Of a stretch of 64,000 nt of DNA, positions 1-9,519 are shown one piece after another. The notes beneath the pieces were generated by a model that made no database searches, was not told where the DNA came from, and was given only the letters and a program-made list of their open reading frames with translations. Source of the DNA: Nautilia profundicola AmH (GTDB lineage Bacteria; Campylobacterota; Campylobacteria; Campylobacterales; Nautiliaceae); the NCBI RefSeq assembly GCF_000021725.1, contig NC_012115.1:1317408-1381407 (forward strand). The letters run 5' to 3'. The translations under genes were made by a program, and so were the position numbers. Positions within the stretch are counted from its first letter, which is position 1. Each line of letters opens with the position of its first letter.

Positions 1-171
1 AAAATCCGTTGGACTCACTGTTGAGCAAGTTTTTACACCTGCTTGCTTTAAATCTTTTATAACATTTAATAAATCATCTTTATTTTTTAATTTGGCTTTC
101 ACCCATGTAGATTTATAATCCTCTACATATTCCATATCATATTTGTTTAAAATATTTTTAATGTTTTCCAT
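1..171 (-). CDS. nuoC: NADH-quinone oxidoreductase subunit C, 5' part only
   Basis: The first 57 codons lie here on the minus strand and the gene runs off the left edge. The visible protein begins MENIKNILNKYDMEYVEDY and continues into a short, charged alpha/beta region. This fits the N-terminus of the 30-kDa NuoC subunit of the complex I peripheral arm, but no diagnostic motif is inside the window. The start ATG at 171 follows an AAAGGGCTC ribosome site, 9 bases after the nuoB stop. The identity rests mainly on order, since nuoA-nuoB-nuoC is the standard start of complex I operons. Confidence 0.8.
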   Translation of the reverse strand, partial: MENIKNILNKYDMEYVEDYKSTWVKAKLKNKDDLLNVIKDLKQAGVKTCSTVSPTDF

Positions 172-180
172 GAGAGCCCT

Positions 181-654
181 TTAAAATTTCATTTGTTTCC
201 AGAGGCCACCTTGGCTTGATGCACTCGGCTCGCCTCTTTTAATTTTTTCTTTAAGTTCTTCAAGTCCGGCGATAATCGCTTCCGGTCTTGGAGGACATCC
301 TGCTACGAAAACGTCTGCAGGAAGAATCTCTGTCATATTTTTAATAACAGATACGGAATCATTATAAGGTCCTCCATCATATGCACACGCACCGATTGCA
401 ACAACGTATCTCGGTTCTGGCATTTGTTCGTATGTTCTTAGAAGAGCCGGAAGTATTTTTTTACTCACAAGTCCAGTAATAAACATAATATCTGCTTGTC
501 TTGGAGTAGGAGTCATAATATATCCGTATCTCTCCCAGTCATATCTCGGCCCCATAGCCGCAAGCATTTCTAATGAACAGCATCCACTACAGAAGTGGAC
601 AATCCAAGGAGATTTACTCCTTGCGTAATTAAAAAAATCAAGCACTTTTAGCAT
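181..654 (-). CDS. nuoB: NADH-quinone oxidoreductase subunit B (N2 cluster subunit)
   Basis: NuoB carries the terminal 4Fe-4S cluster N2 of complex I and passes electrons to quinone at the membrane interface. The 157-residue protein shows all four expected ligands: the tandem cysteines C25-C26 in CSGCCSLEM, C90 in GACAYDGG, and C120 in AGCPPRPEA. Length is normal for the family. The start at 654 lies 17 bases inside the end of nuoA, with a GGAG site seven bases upstream, so translational coupling with nuoA is likely. The next gene, nuoC, begins 9 bases after the stop. Confidence 0.97.
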   Translation of the reverse strand: MLKVLDFFNYARSKSPWIVHFCSGCCSLEMLAAMGPRYDWERYGYIMTPTPRQADIMFITGLVSKKILPALLRTYEQMPEPRYVVAIGACAYDGGPYNDSVSVIKNMTEILPADVFVAGCPPRPEAIIAGLEELKEKIKRGEPSASSQGGLWKQMKF

Positions 655-976
655 TTCTATACTCCTTCATACTAATCGTAATAGCTGCGAATAATAATAT
701 TCCGAATACCATTGCCCAATTTAAGGCATCCGTAGAATCAGCAAATACAAACAGACTAAAAAACAGACCTGCCATATCAAATACAATAAATGCTATCGCA
801 AATATAAAGTATCCGAAATTCGCTTTCATCGGAACTTCACTACTTGGAGGCAATCCACACTCAAAGTGGTCATTTTTAATCTCACTTGGATTTAGTGGTG
901 CAACCGCTATACCTAATAAATATAATAGTATTACACCTAACAGCGTTCCCGCCGCAAAGAATAAAATTGTTCCCAT
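638..976 (-). CDS. nuoA: NADH-quinone oxidoreductase subunit A
   Basis: A 112-residue membrane subunit of complex I, the first gene of the nuo operon. There are three hydrophobic segments: about residues 4-26, 52-72 and 80-100. The loop after the first carries the family signature ending in FECGLPP, with the conserved cysteine that lines the quinone-site loop. The second segment has the acidic membrane residue in FIVFDMAGLF. The ATG at 976 follows AAGGAG with good spacing. The coding sequence ends inside nuoB. Confidence 0.95.
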   Translation of the reverse strand: MGTILFFAAGTLLGVILLYLLGIAVAPLNPSEIKNDHFECGLPPSSEVPMKANFGYFIFAIAFIVFDMAGLFFSLFVFADSTDALNWAMVFGILLFAAITISMKEYRNAKSA

Positions 977-1034
977 TTAAACTCCTTTTTGGAAATATTA
1001 TCAAAATGAACTCACTACTAATTCAATTTATCAA

Positions 1035-1063
1035 ATTATAAGTGAAAATTATTAATTACACAA
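1035..1063 (-). promoter_or_regulatory. Candidate sigma70-type promoter of the nuo operon
   Basis: On the minus strand, TTGTGT (1063-1058) and TATAAT (1040-1035) are separated by 17 bases, about 60 bases before the nuoA start. The surrounding 160 bases between nuoA and the AAA ATPase gene hold no other gene. The -10 box is perfect and the -35 box is weak. Confidence 0.4.
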
Positions 1064-1135
1064 ATTTTATCTTAATACAATTTTAATATCAGTTACTTTA
1101 GGTAATAAATGAATATTCAGTTATCTTACCATATT

Positions 1136-2848
1136 TCACACTTTAATAAAACCCAACTCCTTTTCACTATCAAATGCACTACCTTTTTCTTTTTTTATTT
1201 CTTCAATAAAATCTTCAGTTTTAAAAACAGGTTTTTTTCTCATTGCTACTTTATATGCCGTATTTTTAATTATTACTTCGATTTGAGCACCGGTAAGCTC
1301 AAAACTACTAAGTTTGTTTATATCAAATCCTTCTTCATACTGAGCAGACTTAGGGAGTTTTAATTTCCACAGTTTTTTTCTTTCTTTGAAAGTCGGTTTT
1401 TCAAAAAGTATTTTATACTCAAATCTTCTTGAAAACGCACTGTCTATTGTTTCAAGCAAATTAGTCGTTGCTATTAAAAGACCGTCAAATTTTTCGAGTT
1501 GTTCAAGAAAAATATTCTGCATTTGGTTATGCATTTTATCTGCACTGCTAAATGCCGCGGTTGTTCTGCTGCTCAAAAACTGGTCAGCTTCGTTCAAAAG
1601 CAAAATAGGCTTGGTTTTCAGTTTTTCACAAATTGAATAATATTCATCAAACAATCTTCTTACGTTTTTCTCACTTTCTCCAACATACATAGAAAGTATT
1701 TTACTTGAGTCTAAACTCAAAAGAGGTTTGTCAAGTTCTTTTGCTATGGAGTGTGCTGTTAATGTTTTTCCCGTACCCGGAGGACCATAAAAAATGATTT
1801 TAGCCTCTATATCACTGCCTTCTTTTATTCCCCATTCTTTAAGGAGCTTAAGAACCCTTTTATCAATCTGTTTTAAAAGTGTATTAATCATCTCTTTTGT
1901 TTTTGAGGGTAAAATAACCTCATCCAATCCTTTTTTAGGTTCGATAAAGTCAAATATCGATTCTCTTACAATATGTTCTATTTTGTGTTTTTTCTTTGGA
2001 TGAATTAATTCATTTAAAATGTCCTCATTTAAAAAATATATTTTTGTATAACCTCCAAACGCCCCGAAAAGTTCATCATATTCAAAAATCTCTTCACTAA
2101 TTAATTTCGAATTATCATCTAATAAAGCCCTGTTTTTGATTCTTTCTATTTCATCGTCACTGATAAGATTAAGAAGGTAATTTTGTTCTCTTGCATTTTC
2201 ATTGCTTGATGTATACTCCTCTTTTAAAAGTGCTAAAAACAGTATTTCTTCTTTTTCATTCAGTTCGTATTCTTTAATAAAATTCTGTACAGGCAGTTCT
2301 ACTTTCGTCTTTTTAATTTTTTCTTTTATTGTATTTTCTATTAATTTCAATTTACTTTGCAGTCTTTTTATACTTGCGGATTCTTTTGAATAGTTTGATT
2401 TAATATTGCTTAATTGCTCATAAATCTCTATTCTCAAAAACTGATCGTGTAAATATTCCAAATGGTCGTTATATGGTGTCTTTTCAGGAATAACCAAATC
2501 AAGGCTACCTTGTTCTATCAGTTTTAAAAAAGCGACTGACAGAGAAACGGAAGAATTAAAAATTTCCAAAATAGATAAATCATTGTTTTTGATTTGTGAA
2601 AAACTGCTTATTACAATCCACCCTTCTTCCAATAGCTTTTTAATATATCCGATATATTCGAGTGCTTTGATTTTATCTTCCGAAAACAGTTCGGTTAATA
2701 TATTTCTTACTTTTATATCTTCATTGCCTTCTATATACTCTTCAAGAAGTTTTTTTAAAATTTGAAGTTCATCATCATTTATATTCAAAATATCATATAT
2801 TTTACTTTTTTTAGGGTTTTGTAAAAACACTTTTATGTTTTGTATCAT
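1136..2848 (-). CDS. AAA-family ATPase with NEAD-type Walker B
   Basis: A 570-residue cytoplasmic AAA protein. Residues 1-300 are helical and unassigned, with a coiled stretch near 140-180. The ATPase core is at 305-545: Walker A GPPGTGKT at 355-362, Walker B region LLLNEAD at 416-422, sensor-1 TTN at 461-463 and arginines in AFSRRF at 471-476. The usual Walker B acid pair is N419-E420, so the magnesium-coordinating aspartate is replaced by asparagine while the catalytic glutamate remains. I recall the same NEAD spelling in a family of stand-alone bacterial AAA proteins, so this is probably a lineage feature. No substrate can be named. It is divergent from rsmE, 50 bases away. Confidence 0.8.
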   Translation of the reverse strand: MIQNIKVFLQNPKKSKIYDILNINDDELQILKKLLEEYIEGNEDIKVRNILTELFSEDKIKALEYIGYIKKLLEEGWIVISSFSQIKNNDLSILEIFNSSVSLSVAFLKLIEQGSLDLVIPEKTPYNDHLEYLHDQFLRIEIYEQLSNIKSNYSKESASIKRLQSKLKLIENTIKEKIKKTKVELPVQNFIKEYELNEKEEILFLALLKEEYTSSNENAREQNYLLNLISDDEIERIKNRALLDDNSKLISEEIFEYDELFGAFGGYTKIYFLNEDILNELIHPKKKHKIEHIVRESIFDFIEPKKGLDEVILPSKTKEMINTLLKQIDKRVLKLLKEWGIKEGSDIEAKIIFYGPPGTGKTLTAHSIAKELDKPLLSLDSSKILSMYVGESEKNVRRLFDEYYSICEKLKTKPILLLNEADQFLSSRTTAAFSSADKMHNQMQNIFLEQLEKFDGLLIATTNLLETIDSAFSRRFEYKILFEKPTFKERKKLWKLKLPKSAQYEEGFDINKLSSFELTGAQIEVIIKNTAYKVAMRKKPVFKTEDFIEEIKKEKGSAFDSEKELGFIKV

Positions 2849-2898
2849 TTATTTCCTTTTCTCAAATATAATATAATTTTACCAAAAAAAGGGTTTTT

Positions 2899-3558
2899 AT
2901 GCAGTTTGTCTATTTTCCGAATCCTGGCGTACAAATCACTCTTACCGGTGACGAACACAAATATTTATTTAAAGTAAGAAGAGTTAAAAAAAATGAATTA
3001 GTAAAAATAAGAAATTTAAAAGATGATTATTTGTATATTTATAAAATTGAAGCAATTAATAAAAAAGAGGCCATATTGTCACTTGTTGAAAAAAAACTAT
3101 CACCGAATAAACCTGAAAAGTTTTTCCATTTGGCTTGGTGCATAATTGACCCTAAAAACATTGAAAAAGCACTTCCTTCATTAAACGAAATAGGAGTCGG
3201 AAAAATAACATTCATTTACTGTGACTATTCACAAAAAAACTTTAAATTAAAACTTGAGAGATTAACAAAAATACTTATAAACTCTTGTCAACAATGCGGC
3301 AGAAGTTCTTTAATGGAAATAGAATTTTTGGATTCTTCTGATGAATTTTTCCAAAAATACAACAACTTTTCAGCTCTTGATTTTGACGGAAAAGAAATAA
3401 AATGCGGTTTTTACAGCAGCTATCCTTTTTTAATAGGGCCAGAAGGAGGATTTAGCGATAATGAAAGAAAGTATTTTAAAGAAAAATTCAGATTAAAAGG
3501 TTTTATTTTAAGAAGTGAAACTGCAGCTGTAGGTATAAGCTCAAAAATACTTTTATAG
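2899..3558 (+). CDS. rsmE: 16S rRNA (uracil1498-N3)-methyltransferase RsmE
   Basis: This 219-residue SPOUT-class enzyme methylates N3 of U1498 in 16S rRNA, using S-adenosylmethionine, in the cytoplasm. The N-terminal part (1-70) is the PUA-like domain. The trefoil-knot SAM site is recognised by GPEGGFSDNE (about 179-188) and LRSETAAVG near the C-terminus. The ATG follows AGGG. The stop (3556-3558) directly abuts the stop of the convergent pel gene, leaving no base between them. Confidence 0.95.
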   Translation: MQFVYFPNPGVQITLTGDEHKYLFKVRRVKKNELVKIRNLKDDYLYIYKIEAINKKEAILSLVEKKLSPNKPEKFFHLAWCIIDPKNIEKALPSLNEIGVGKITFIYCDYSQKNFKLKLERLTKILINSCQQCGRSSLMEIEFLDSSDEFFQKYNNFSALDFDGKEIKCGFYSSYPFLIGPEGGFSDNERKYFKEKFRLKGFILRSETAAVGISSKILL

Positions 3559-4926
3559 TCAATAATAATAGATATAATTCAAATTAAATTCAAAAACCTG
3601 AGGCATAACGCTTATATATAGTTTCAGTTCATCCGCTTTTATTAGCCTTTTTTTACATCCCACGATTATATTGTAACCTAATTTATCCAATGTGTTGTAA
3701 TACAATATAGGATTTGCAAAAAAATGCAGTTTTTTACTGTAAGTATTTTTTTCAGATATATAAGCGCCGGCTCCAACTTCTGAATAAGAAGTAAATACAT
3801 CGGAATACCCAACGTTTTTCAAATAAAACCTAATATTCGCATGTCTGTCGTATCTTCTTATGTAGTCAATGTTAAAAAATCTTTTATTAAAACTTTTATT
3901 TTCATATTTATCTTTTGCAACCCCCAGACTTGTTAAAAATTTATTCTCTGTATTTAATTTAAATTCGGTTTTTATACTTACCAAATTTTCTTTTACGGTA
4001 TAGATTTCCTTATCGGCAAAATTTAAGAAGTTAATATTCTTGTTTATATATGAAAACAGCTTTATTTTTGGATTGTCAATTTCAAAATTTTTATATATTT
4101 TAAATACCATAGACGAACTATCTGAATTCTGATAACCGGCACCTAAAACATAACTGTTGATTTTCTTTGACAGTATTATTTCATTAATATTTTTAAGTTT
4201 ATATATTTCAAGCTCATATTCATTGTGTTTTATTTTTAATTTGTTTGTTATAAAATTTTTTTGAATGTCAAAATTATATGATACATAATTACCGTGCTTT
4301 CTAAACATATCGAAATATGCCTTGTATATTTGTGAATTGTTACTTTTGTTTTTAAAAATTTCTTTTTCGGCCTGTTTGTATCTTTGAAGTTTATAAAGCC
4401 CCTCTATTTTCTGATATGAAGCAATTTTTTTATTTATCAGTCGATTGATTTTATCTTTATCATACTGATATAAAGCCAAATTCATTTTAATATTGTCGGA
4501 AAGTAAAAATTTCTCATTGAATTTTTTAATCTCACTTTCTAATGTGTTTTTTTTATTTAACTTATTTTTTTTATTTAACGACATATTTAGATTATTTATG
4601 TTTGATGTTTTTTTTATATTTTTTTTAATGTTAGTTTTAATGTTGATAATTTTTGAGATTTTTTTAGGGTCGTCCTGCACAATGGAGTAATTTTTAAAAG
4701 GCTTGGTATAGGGCTTTAACTTGTATATTTTATCTTTAACCAAATATCTTACGGTATATTGATGCGAATCGGTAATATAAACGAATGATTTTTTTCTTAT
4801 TTTTGAAGGAAGTTGTTTTAAAAAATTTTCCGCATATTTTTTGGAATTGGATGTATACAGCTGAATAGAGTAAAACTTACCGTACAAACTAATACAAAAC
4901 GCTACTGCAGTTATTAAGGCTCTCAT
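3559..4926 (-). CDS. PelB-type outer-membrane beta-barrel protein (separate C-terminal half of PelB) with SPOR-like N-domain
   Basis: Last gene of the Pel locus. The 455-residue protein starts with its own signal peptide (1-17, MRALITAVAFCISLYGK). Residues 18-70 alternate in a way that resembles a SPOR domain (FYSIQLYTSNSKKYAENF ... VRYL). A Lys/Asn-rich linker and a short helical segment follow (about 75-200). From about 205 to the end there are regular amphipathic beta strands, and the chain closes with an aromatic residue (IYYY), as outer-membrane barrels do. It overlaps the TPR gene by ATGA. Together the two proteins total 1157 residues, close to the single PelB I remember from Pseudomonas (about 1190). 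I infer that it forms the Pel export pore. The SPOR-like call is a visual judgement. Confidence 0.72.
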   Translation of the reverse strand: MRALITAVAFCISLYGKFYSIQLYTSNSKKYAENFLKQLPSKIRKKSFVYITDSHQYTVRYLVKDKIYKLKPYTKPFKNYSIVQDDPKKISKIINIKTNIKKNIKKTSNINNLNMSLNKKNKLNKKNTLESEIKKFNEKFLLSDNIKMNLALYQYDKDKINRLINKKIASYQKIEGLYKLQRYKQAEKEIFKNKSNNSQIYKAYFDMFRKHGNYVSYNFDIQKNFITNKLKIKHNEYELEIYKLKNINEIILSKKINSYVLGAGYQNSDSSSMVFKIYKNFEIDNPKIKLFSYINKNINFLNFADKEIYTVKENLVSIKTEFKLNTENKFLTSLGVAKDKYENKSFNKRFFNIDYIRRYDRHANIRFYLKNVGYSDVFTSYSEVGAGAYISEKNTYSKKLHFFANPILYYNTLDKLGYNIIVGCKKRLIKADELKLYISVMPQVFEFNLNYIYYY

Positions 4927-7031
4927 CTTTCAAACCTTCGTAATTTTTCATATGCACGCATATAATCTAAATATAAAGCGTAATATTTTTTATAATTTAA
5001 ATTGTGTGATTTTAAATAATTCAGAATTTTCTTTATTTTATAATAAGAACCGTAATGCAAAAGATTATAAAAATAAAAATCTCGATATGTCTGGTTTTTT
5101 AAAATTTTTTTATTTCTTGTAATTAGTTTATCAATTCTTCTGAATAACATGAATTTAATCTTTTCGTCATTCGTAAGATAATAATATTGTATGAGTAAAT
5201 TTATATTGTTTTGTTTTTTTAACTGTTTTTTTAACAATTTCATTGCTTCATATTTTTTATTTAAAAGTAAATAAGCTCCCAATAAAATATTTTCATCTTT
5301 AATTTGGTTTAAATAATTTGCAATTCTTTTATCTTTTCTGTCAAGTAAAAACCAAAAATAATCATTTCTAAATTTAGGGTATTTATATATAAGCCGCTGA
5401 TAGAGTTTGTCAAGTTTTTCATATTTATGTAAATCATTATAAACTTTAACTAAAAACTCATAATAAAATTCCGGTTTGTTTTTAATATTCAAAGAAAGTA
5501 TCGCTTTATAGTTTTTATTTTTATATGTATATTTTAAATACTCAAACAACAACGCATTAGAGTACATATAATTTTTTTCCAAAACATCATATGCTTTTTT
5601 TATATTGTTTTCATTTAAATATGACAGATAAAGTTCATAAATTGTTTGAGGTTCTTTTTTAATTTCATTCATATGTTTCAACCACTTGATTTTATCCTGA
5701 ATGAGGTTAAGTTTATCAGAAAGATAATACATTCTCGAATAGTATTGATATGTGTCGCTTTTTATTTTTTTCATAACTTCATACGCTTTTTTATAATTCA
5801 TATCCGATATATAAATATTACTTACATAAAAAGCGACATCCAAAGGTATACGCCTGAACTCATCAGCTAATTTCAAAACTTTTTCATCATCCCCGAGTGC
5901 ATAATAAATCTTGAAAAGTTCAACTAAAAAAAGGTCTTTTTTTGTTCTTTGATATAGTTTTTTATAAAACTTTATACCTCTTTCAAACTGTGCATTATTA
6001 ATGTAAGTATAAGTAAGTTCTTTTATATATTTAAGATTCCCTCTTTTTACTTTATCTTCAAAAATATTTAATAATAAAGACTCTTTTTTCAGATACATTG
6101 CCAAAGGAATCACTATTTTAATATTTTTTTTAACGCCGTCTTTTATGAAATATTCCAACGCTTTATCATATTCTTTATTCCATAGATAAACTTCAGCCAG
6201 TAAGTAATAATTATCTGTGTTTTTTAGAATTTTAACCGCGTCTTTATATCTTTTCAAATTGATGTACGCTTGAAGTTTGAGCTCTTTGTTTTCCGACCTA
6301 TCAACAGAGAACCTAATCAGTTTTGTGTTTTTTGTTAACAGTCCCACTCTTAAAAGAGTATCAAAACCTTTTTTGGTTTTTATTTTTTTATAAAACTGCC
6401 TTGCGTAAAGATTGGCCAATGTGTTTTCTTTTAAATACAATAAAACCTCTTCCATTTTAATAAAATAATTTTCGTTAAATTTTTTATTGACTTCACTTTC
6501 AAGATATCTAAGAGCCGTTTTGTATTTTTTCAACGCTAAAGCAACATTTATAAGCTCATCCGTATAATGAAGATGTTTTAATGTTTCAAACTCCAAATCT
6601 AATAAATTAAAACTTTTTGCTTCTTTATAAATATATTCAAACTGTTTATCTTTTTTTGCATATTCAAATAATGTATATAAAAATTTTTTAATTTCACTTA
6701 TACCACTTTTTTTATTAAAATATTTTCTTTTTGCAATCAAATATTCGTAATAAAATTTTTGATAACTGTCTTTTTGTTTTTTTAATAACTGCTCCGCTTT
6801 TTTAAATTCTCCTAAATTTATATATTTTTCTGCCAAAATATATTCCAATTTTGAAGAAGGGTAAAATTTTAAAATATTTTGTAAATACTTGACAGCCGTT
6901 TCACTGTTGTCGTTTTTAATCATTGTATATAAAGTATTTCTTGGAAAAGCGGCCAATAAAAAAATAATAAATATTACAACAAATGCCATTAACTCTTTGG
7001 TAGTTAGGAACTTTTTACTTTTCGGCAGCAC
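4923..7031 (-). CDS. pelB: PelB-type TPR protein (separate N-terminal half of PelB)
   Basis: A 702-residue membrane-anchored TPR protein. One hydrophobic segment (about 14-30) precedes a long array of helical repeats to the C-terminus, with typical pairs such as AEKYINLGEFKKAEQLL. In Pseudomonas PelB one inner-membrane helix, a periplasmic TPR superhelix and the outer-membrane barrel lie on a single chain. Here the TPR part stops without a barrel and the barrel is the next gene. The start is a GTG at 7031 with AAAGG six bases upstream, inside the end of pelA. It probably bridges the periplasm and recruits PelA to the export pore, by analogy. Confidence 0.8.
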   Translation of the reverse strand: MLPKSKKFLTTKELMAFVVIFIIFLLAAFPRNTLYTMIKNDNSETAVKYLQNILKFYPSSKLEYILAEKYINLGEFKKAEQLLKKQKDSYQKFYYEYLIAKRKYFNKKSGISEIKKFLYTLFEYAKKDKQFEYIYKEAKSFNLLDLEFETLKHLHYTDELINVALALKKYKTALRYLESEVNKKFNENYFIKMEEVLLYLKENTLANLYARQFYKKIKTKKGFDTLLRVGLLTKNTKLIRFSVDRSENKELKLQAYINLKRYKDAVKILKNTDNYYLLAEVYLWNKEYDKALEYFIKDGVKKNIKIVIPLAMYLKKESLLLNIFEDKVKRGNLKYIKELTYTYINNAQFERGIKFYKKLYQRTKKDLFLVELFKIYYALGDDEKVLKLADEFRRIPLDVAFYVSNIYISDMNYKKAYEVMKKIKSDTYQYYSRMYYLSDKLNLIQDKIKWLKHMNEIKKEPQTIYELYLSYLNENNIKKAYDVLEKNYMYSNALLFEYLKYTYKNKNYKAILSLNIKNKPEFYYEFLVKVYNDLHKYEKLDKLYQRLIYKYPKFRNDYFWFLLDRKDKRIANYLNQIKDENILLGAYLLLNKKYEAMKLLKKQLKKQNNINLLIQYYYLTNDEKIKFMLFRRIDKLITRNKKILKNQTYRDFYFYNLLHYGSYYKIKKILNYLKSHNLNYKKYYALYLDYMRAYEKLRRFER

Positions 7032-9519
7032 ATTTAACCTTTACTGCGTTGTTATATATTATCAATTTACAGTTTTTAGGAAGAAAAAAATCAACTTTTA
7101 AATCACCGAAACCTTCATCGAAATTATAAATACCGTTACGGTGCGACATTATTCTTTTATTTGCGTATTTCAAATACGGAACGTCACTCTTACCGAATAC
7201 AATTTTATGTAGTTTAGTATTGTCTAAAGAAATATAGGTATATCCTTTTTCAAATACGTATCCCAACACTCCCTTGCTTTTTTTAACATCAACATCATGA
7301 TTGCCTTTTATTTTCAGGGTTCTTAAATCTGAAGAGTTTTTGTATATATAAAAGCCGTTCAAGTCTTTTAACAAATACGAGTTCTCAAAATCTTTTGCAA
7401 TTTTTATCCACTCACTTGTATACATAGGCAAAACATGTTGTTTTAAAGAATAATTTATTACATTTTTCAATGCATACAACGAAGCCGGATAAGCCCCGGA
7501 ATAGTGATGAAAATAAATATCGACAGCTTTAAGCCTTCTTGGATTCTCCGTCAGTTCAATTGTCTGCTTAGCTTTTATATATCCAAGCTTGTTTTTCCAT
7601 AAATCGGTATATATGTTCTCATTCGCCATTTGTGCGTAAATTTGGAAATACTCGCCCCTGTATATCCCAAGAGGAGCAATATAATATAAAAATTTTTTAC
7701 TTTTCATTATATAAGTGTCTTGTCCGTTAATGGCAAGTATGCCGTGATTATCAACATATGCCAAAACATTGCGCGGCGGATTACAAGCTCCCGTCCAAAA
7801 AAAGAGATTCGATTTTTTACCCGCAAGTTTAGACACAAATTTCAATGATCCGTTTATTTCCCTTATAAAAGAAAAACGGTAATTTTTTATTGGGAGTCTC
7901 GGATGGTTTTTATCAACCCAGTCAAAAGGATGAGAAAAGCTATGACTTGCAGGTTCCACATTTTTTAATCTGAAGATTTTACGCGCTATTTTCATTGCCT
8001 GTTCGGAATACTGAGGATATAAGCCATACGGAGCAATTTCTCCTTCGATAACTGAAACGGAGAAAGGTAGATTATATTTTGAAAAAACTTTTTCATACAG
8101 TTCCTCGGAAGCGAATTTTGATGTTATGATATTTTTATTTACAAACCCGTCCCCATCTATATGGGAAAACCATATTCTTCTGCCGTTTTCCGTAGTAAAA
8201 TCAGGTAAAGGAAGTTCTTTTAACCCAAGTGTTTCAGGTATAAAAGTAAACGGATTCACTTTCCATAAAATTATATTCCCATAATAATCAAAAGGATTTA
8301 TAAAATATCCTCCCCATTCTGTTTTTGCGGCAATAACAGTCTTTTGATTAGCTTTATTAACAAATGTAACTAAATATTTTGCATTTAACGGATCGATTAT
8401 TGGATATGTTTTAATTGTGCCCATATCAAATGTCGATTCAAAAGGTTTTAATGCACTTTTATATAAACTAAAACAGTATGAATTTGATTTGTATGTATTT
8501 ATTTTTAAAAAACTTAAATTCTCTAAACCGAATTCAGATAAAAAAAGGATTTTTTTTCCTTGTTTAATTTGAGCATTTAACCATTTCTGATAAATTTTTT
8601 GATTTTTAACTTTTTTTTCCAAAACAACAATTATGTAATCATACATCGATGTGTCGTAAGGAAGTTCGGTAACTGTTTTCAAATCCGGAATATATCCGAA
8701 AAATTCAAGAGGCATAGACACCATAATGTGAGCCAAGGAGTTTTCTTTTGAATCTATTGTATTATAAACAACTAATATTTTTCTCGGTATCAAATATGTA
8801 TTACTCACACCTATACTATATAAATTTTTATCCGCAATATACGGTATAAAGCCTAAATTCTGAATTTTTTTAGCCAAATCAACCGCTATATGTTTATCAA
8901 ACGGTTCAATATAATCTATAACTATAGGAATAATTCCTTTTGTTTTTGCATTATTCAGTTCAGAAATTATAAATTTTTTTTCATTTTTAGAAATATTTCT
9001 TCCATTATCATTTGTAAACAAATTTTCCACAACAATTGCATTCGGTTTAACTTCATCTATAAATTCGAATCCTCTGTTAAATATTATGATTTTATTTTTA
9101 AATATTTTTTTCACTTCTTTTAAAAAATTCAAAAGTGCGTTTTTATAGCTCTTTTTATCAACTTTTGTTAATTCAAAACTATCAAGCGTATCTAAAAAGA
9201 CACCGTCAAAATTATTTAATTTTTTGATTTTATTTAATAAATATTTTTTGTATTCTTTATTTCTTATATCATATATGTAACTGTGCCATTTTTGATTATA
9301 CCCTATAATCCATTTTGGATTTAACTTTTTTTCATTTTCTTCAACACTAAAATATGCTATTAATTTAGAGTCCGTTTTATATCGTTTTACATTCGAATTA
9401 ATAACCAGCCAGTCATACGTATAAAAAGCTTCTTTCGGGACATTAAACTGATAATTAAACCCGATGCTCAGAGCAAAAAGACAATTAAAAAAAAGACTAA
9501 AGAAACATAAACGTTTCAT
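7015..9519 (-). CDS. pelA: PelA: Pel polysaccharide hydrolase/deacetylase
   Basis: An 834-residue periplasmic enzyme that trims and deacetylates Pel during export. It has a signal peptide at 1-18 and a GH114-like hydrolase domain at about 25-235, with D110 in DGVFLD and a probable catalytic E165 in VVEN. A linking domain follows to about 440, then a CE4-like deacetylase domain with metal-site residues in SHIDGDGF (D455, D457) and ASHSFSHPFDW (H526, H530). This domain order matches Pseudomonas PelA. I place the start at the ATG at 9519, which has AGG seven bases upstream. An in-frame TTG at 9534 lacks that support. It overlaps pelG and pelB. Confidence 0.92.
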   Translation of the reverse strand: MKRLCFFSLFFNCLFALSIGFNYQFNVPKEAFYTYDWLVINSNVKRYKTDSKLIAYFSVEENEKKLNPKWIIGYNQKWHSYIYDIRNKEYKKYLLNKIKKLNNFDGVFLDTLDSFELTKVDKKSYKNALLNFLKEVKKIFKNKIIIFNRGFEFIDEVKPNAIVVENLFTNDNGRNISKNEKKFIISELNNAKTKGIIPIVIDYIEPFDKHIAVDLAKKIQNLGFIPYIADKNLYSIGVSNTYLIPRKILVVYNTIDSKENSLAHIMVSMPLEFFGYIPDLKTVTELPYDTSMYDYIIVVLEKKVKNQKIYQKWLNAQIKQGKKILFLSEFGLENLSFLKINTYKSNSYCFSLYKSALKPFESTFDMGTIKTYPIIDPLNAKYLVTFVNKANQKTVIAAKTEWGGYFINPFDYYGNIILWKVNPFTFIPETLGLKELPLPDFTTENGRRIWFSHIDGDGFVNKNIITSKFASEELYEKVFSKYNLPFSVSVIEGEIAPYGLYPQYSEQAMKIARKIFRLKNVEPASHSFSHPFDWVDKNHPRLPIKNYRFSFIREINGSLKFVSKLAGKKSNLFFWTGACNPPRNVLAYVDNHGILAINGQDTYIMKSKKFLYYIAPLGIYRGEYFQIYAQMANENIYTDLWKNKLGYIKAKQTIELTENPRRLKAVDIYFHHYSGAYPASLYALKNVINYSLKQHVLPMYTSEWIKIAKDFENSYLLKDLNGFYIYKNSSDLRTLKIKGNHDVDVKKSKGVLGYVFEKGYTYISLDNTKLHKIVFGKSDVPYLKYANKRIMSHRNGIYNFDEGFGDLKVDFFLPKNCKLIIYNNAVKVKCAAEK

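Noticed and set aside
1109-1363. 84-codon plus-strand frame next to the nuo promoter region
   Set aside because: Phe/Asn-rich frame mostly antisense to the AAA ATPase gene, without a ribosome site.
4923-4926. Possible frameshift or assembly error joining the two PelB-like genes
   Set aside because: The downstream gene has its own signal peptide and the junction is a standard ATGA overlap, so a true two-gene arrangement is more likely.
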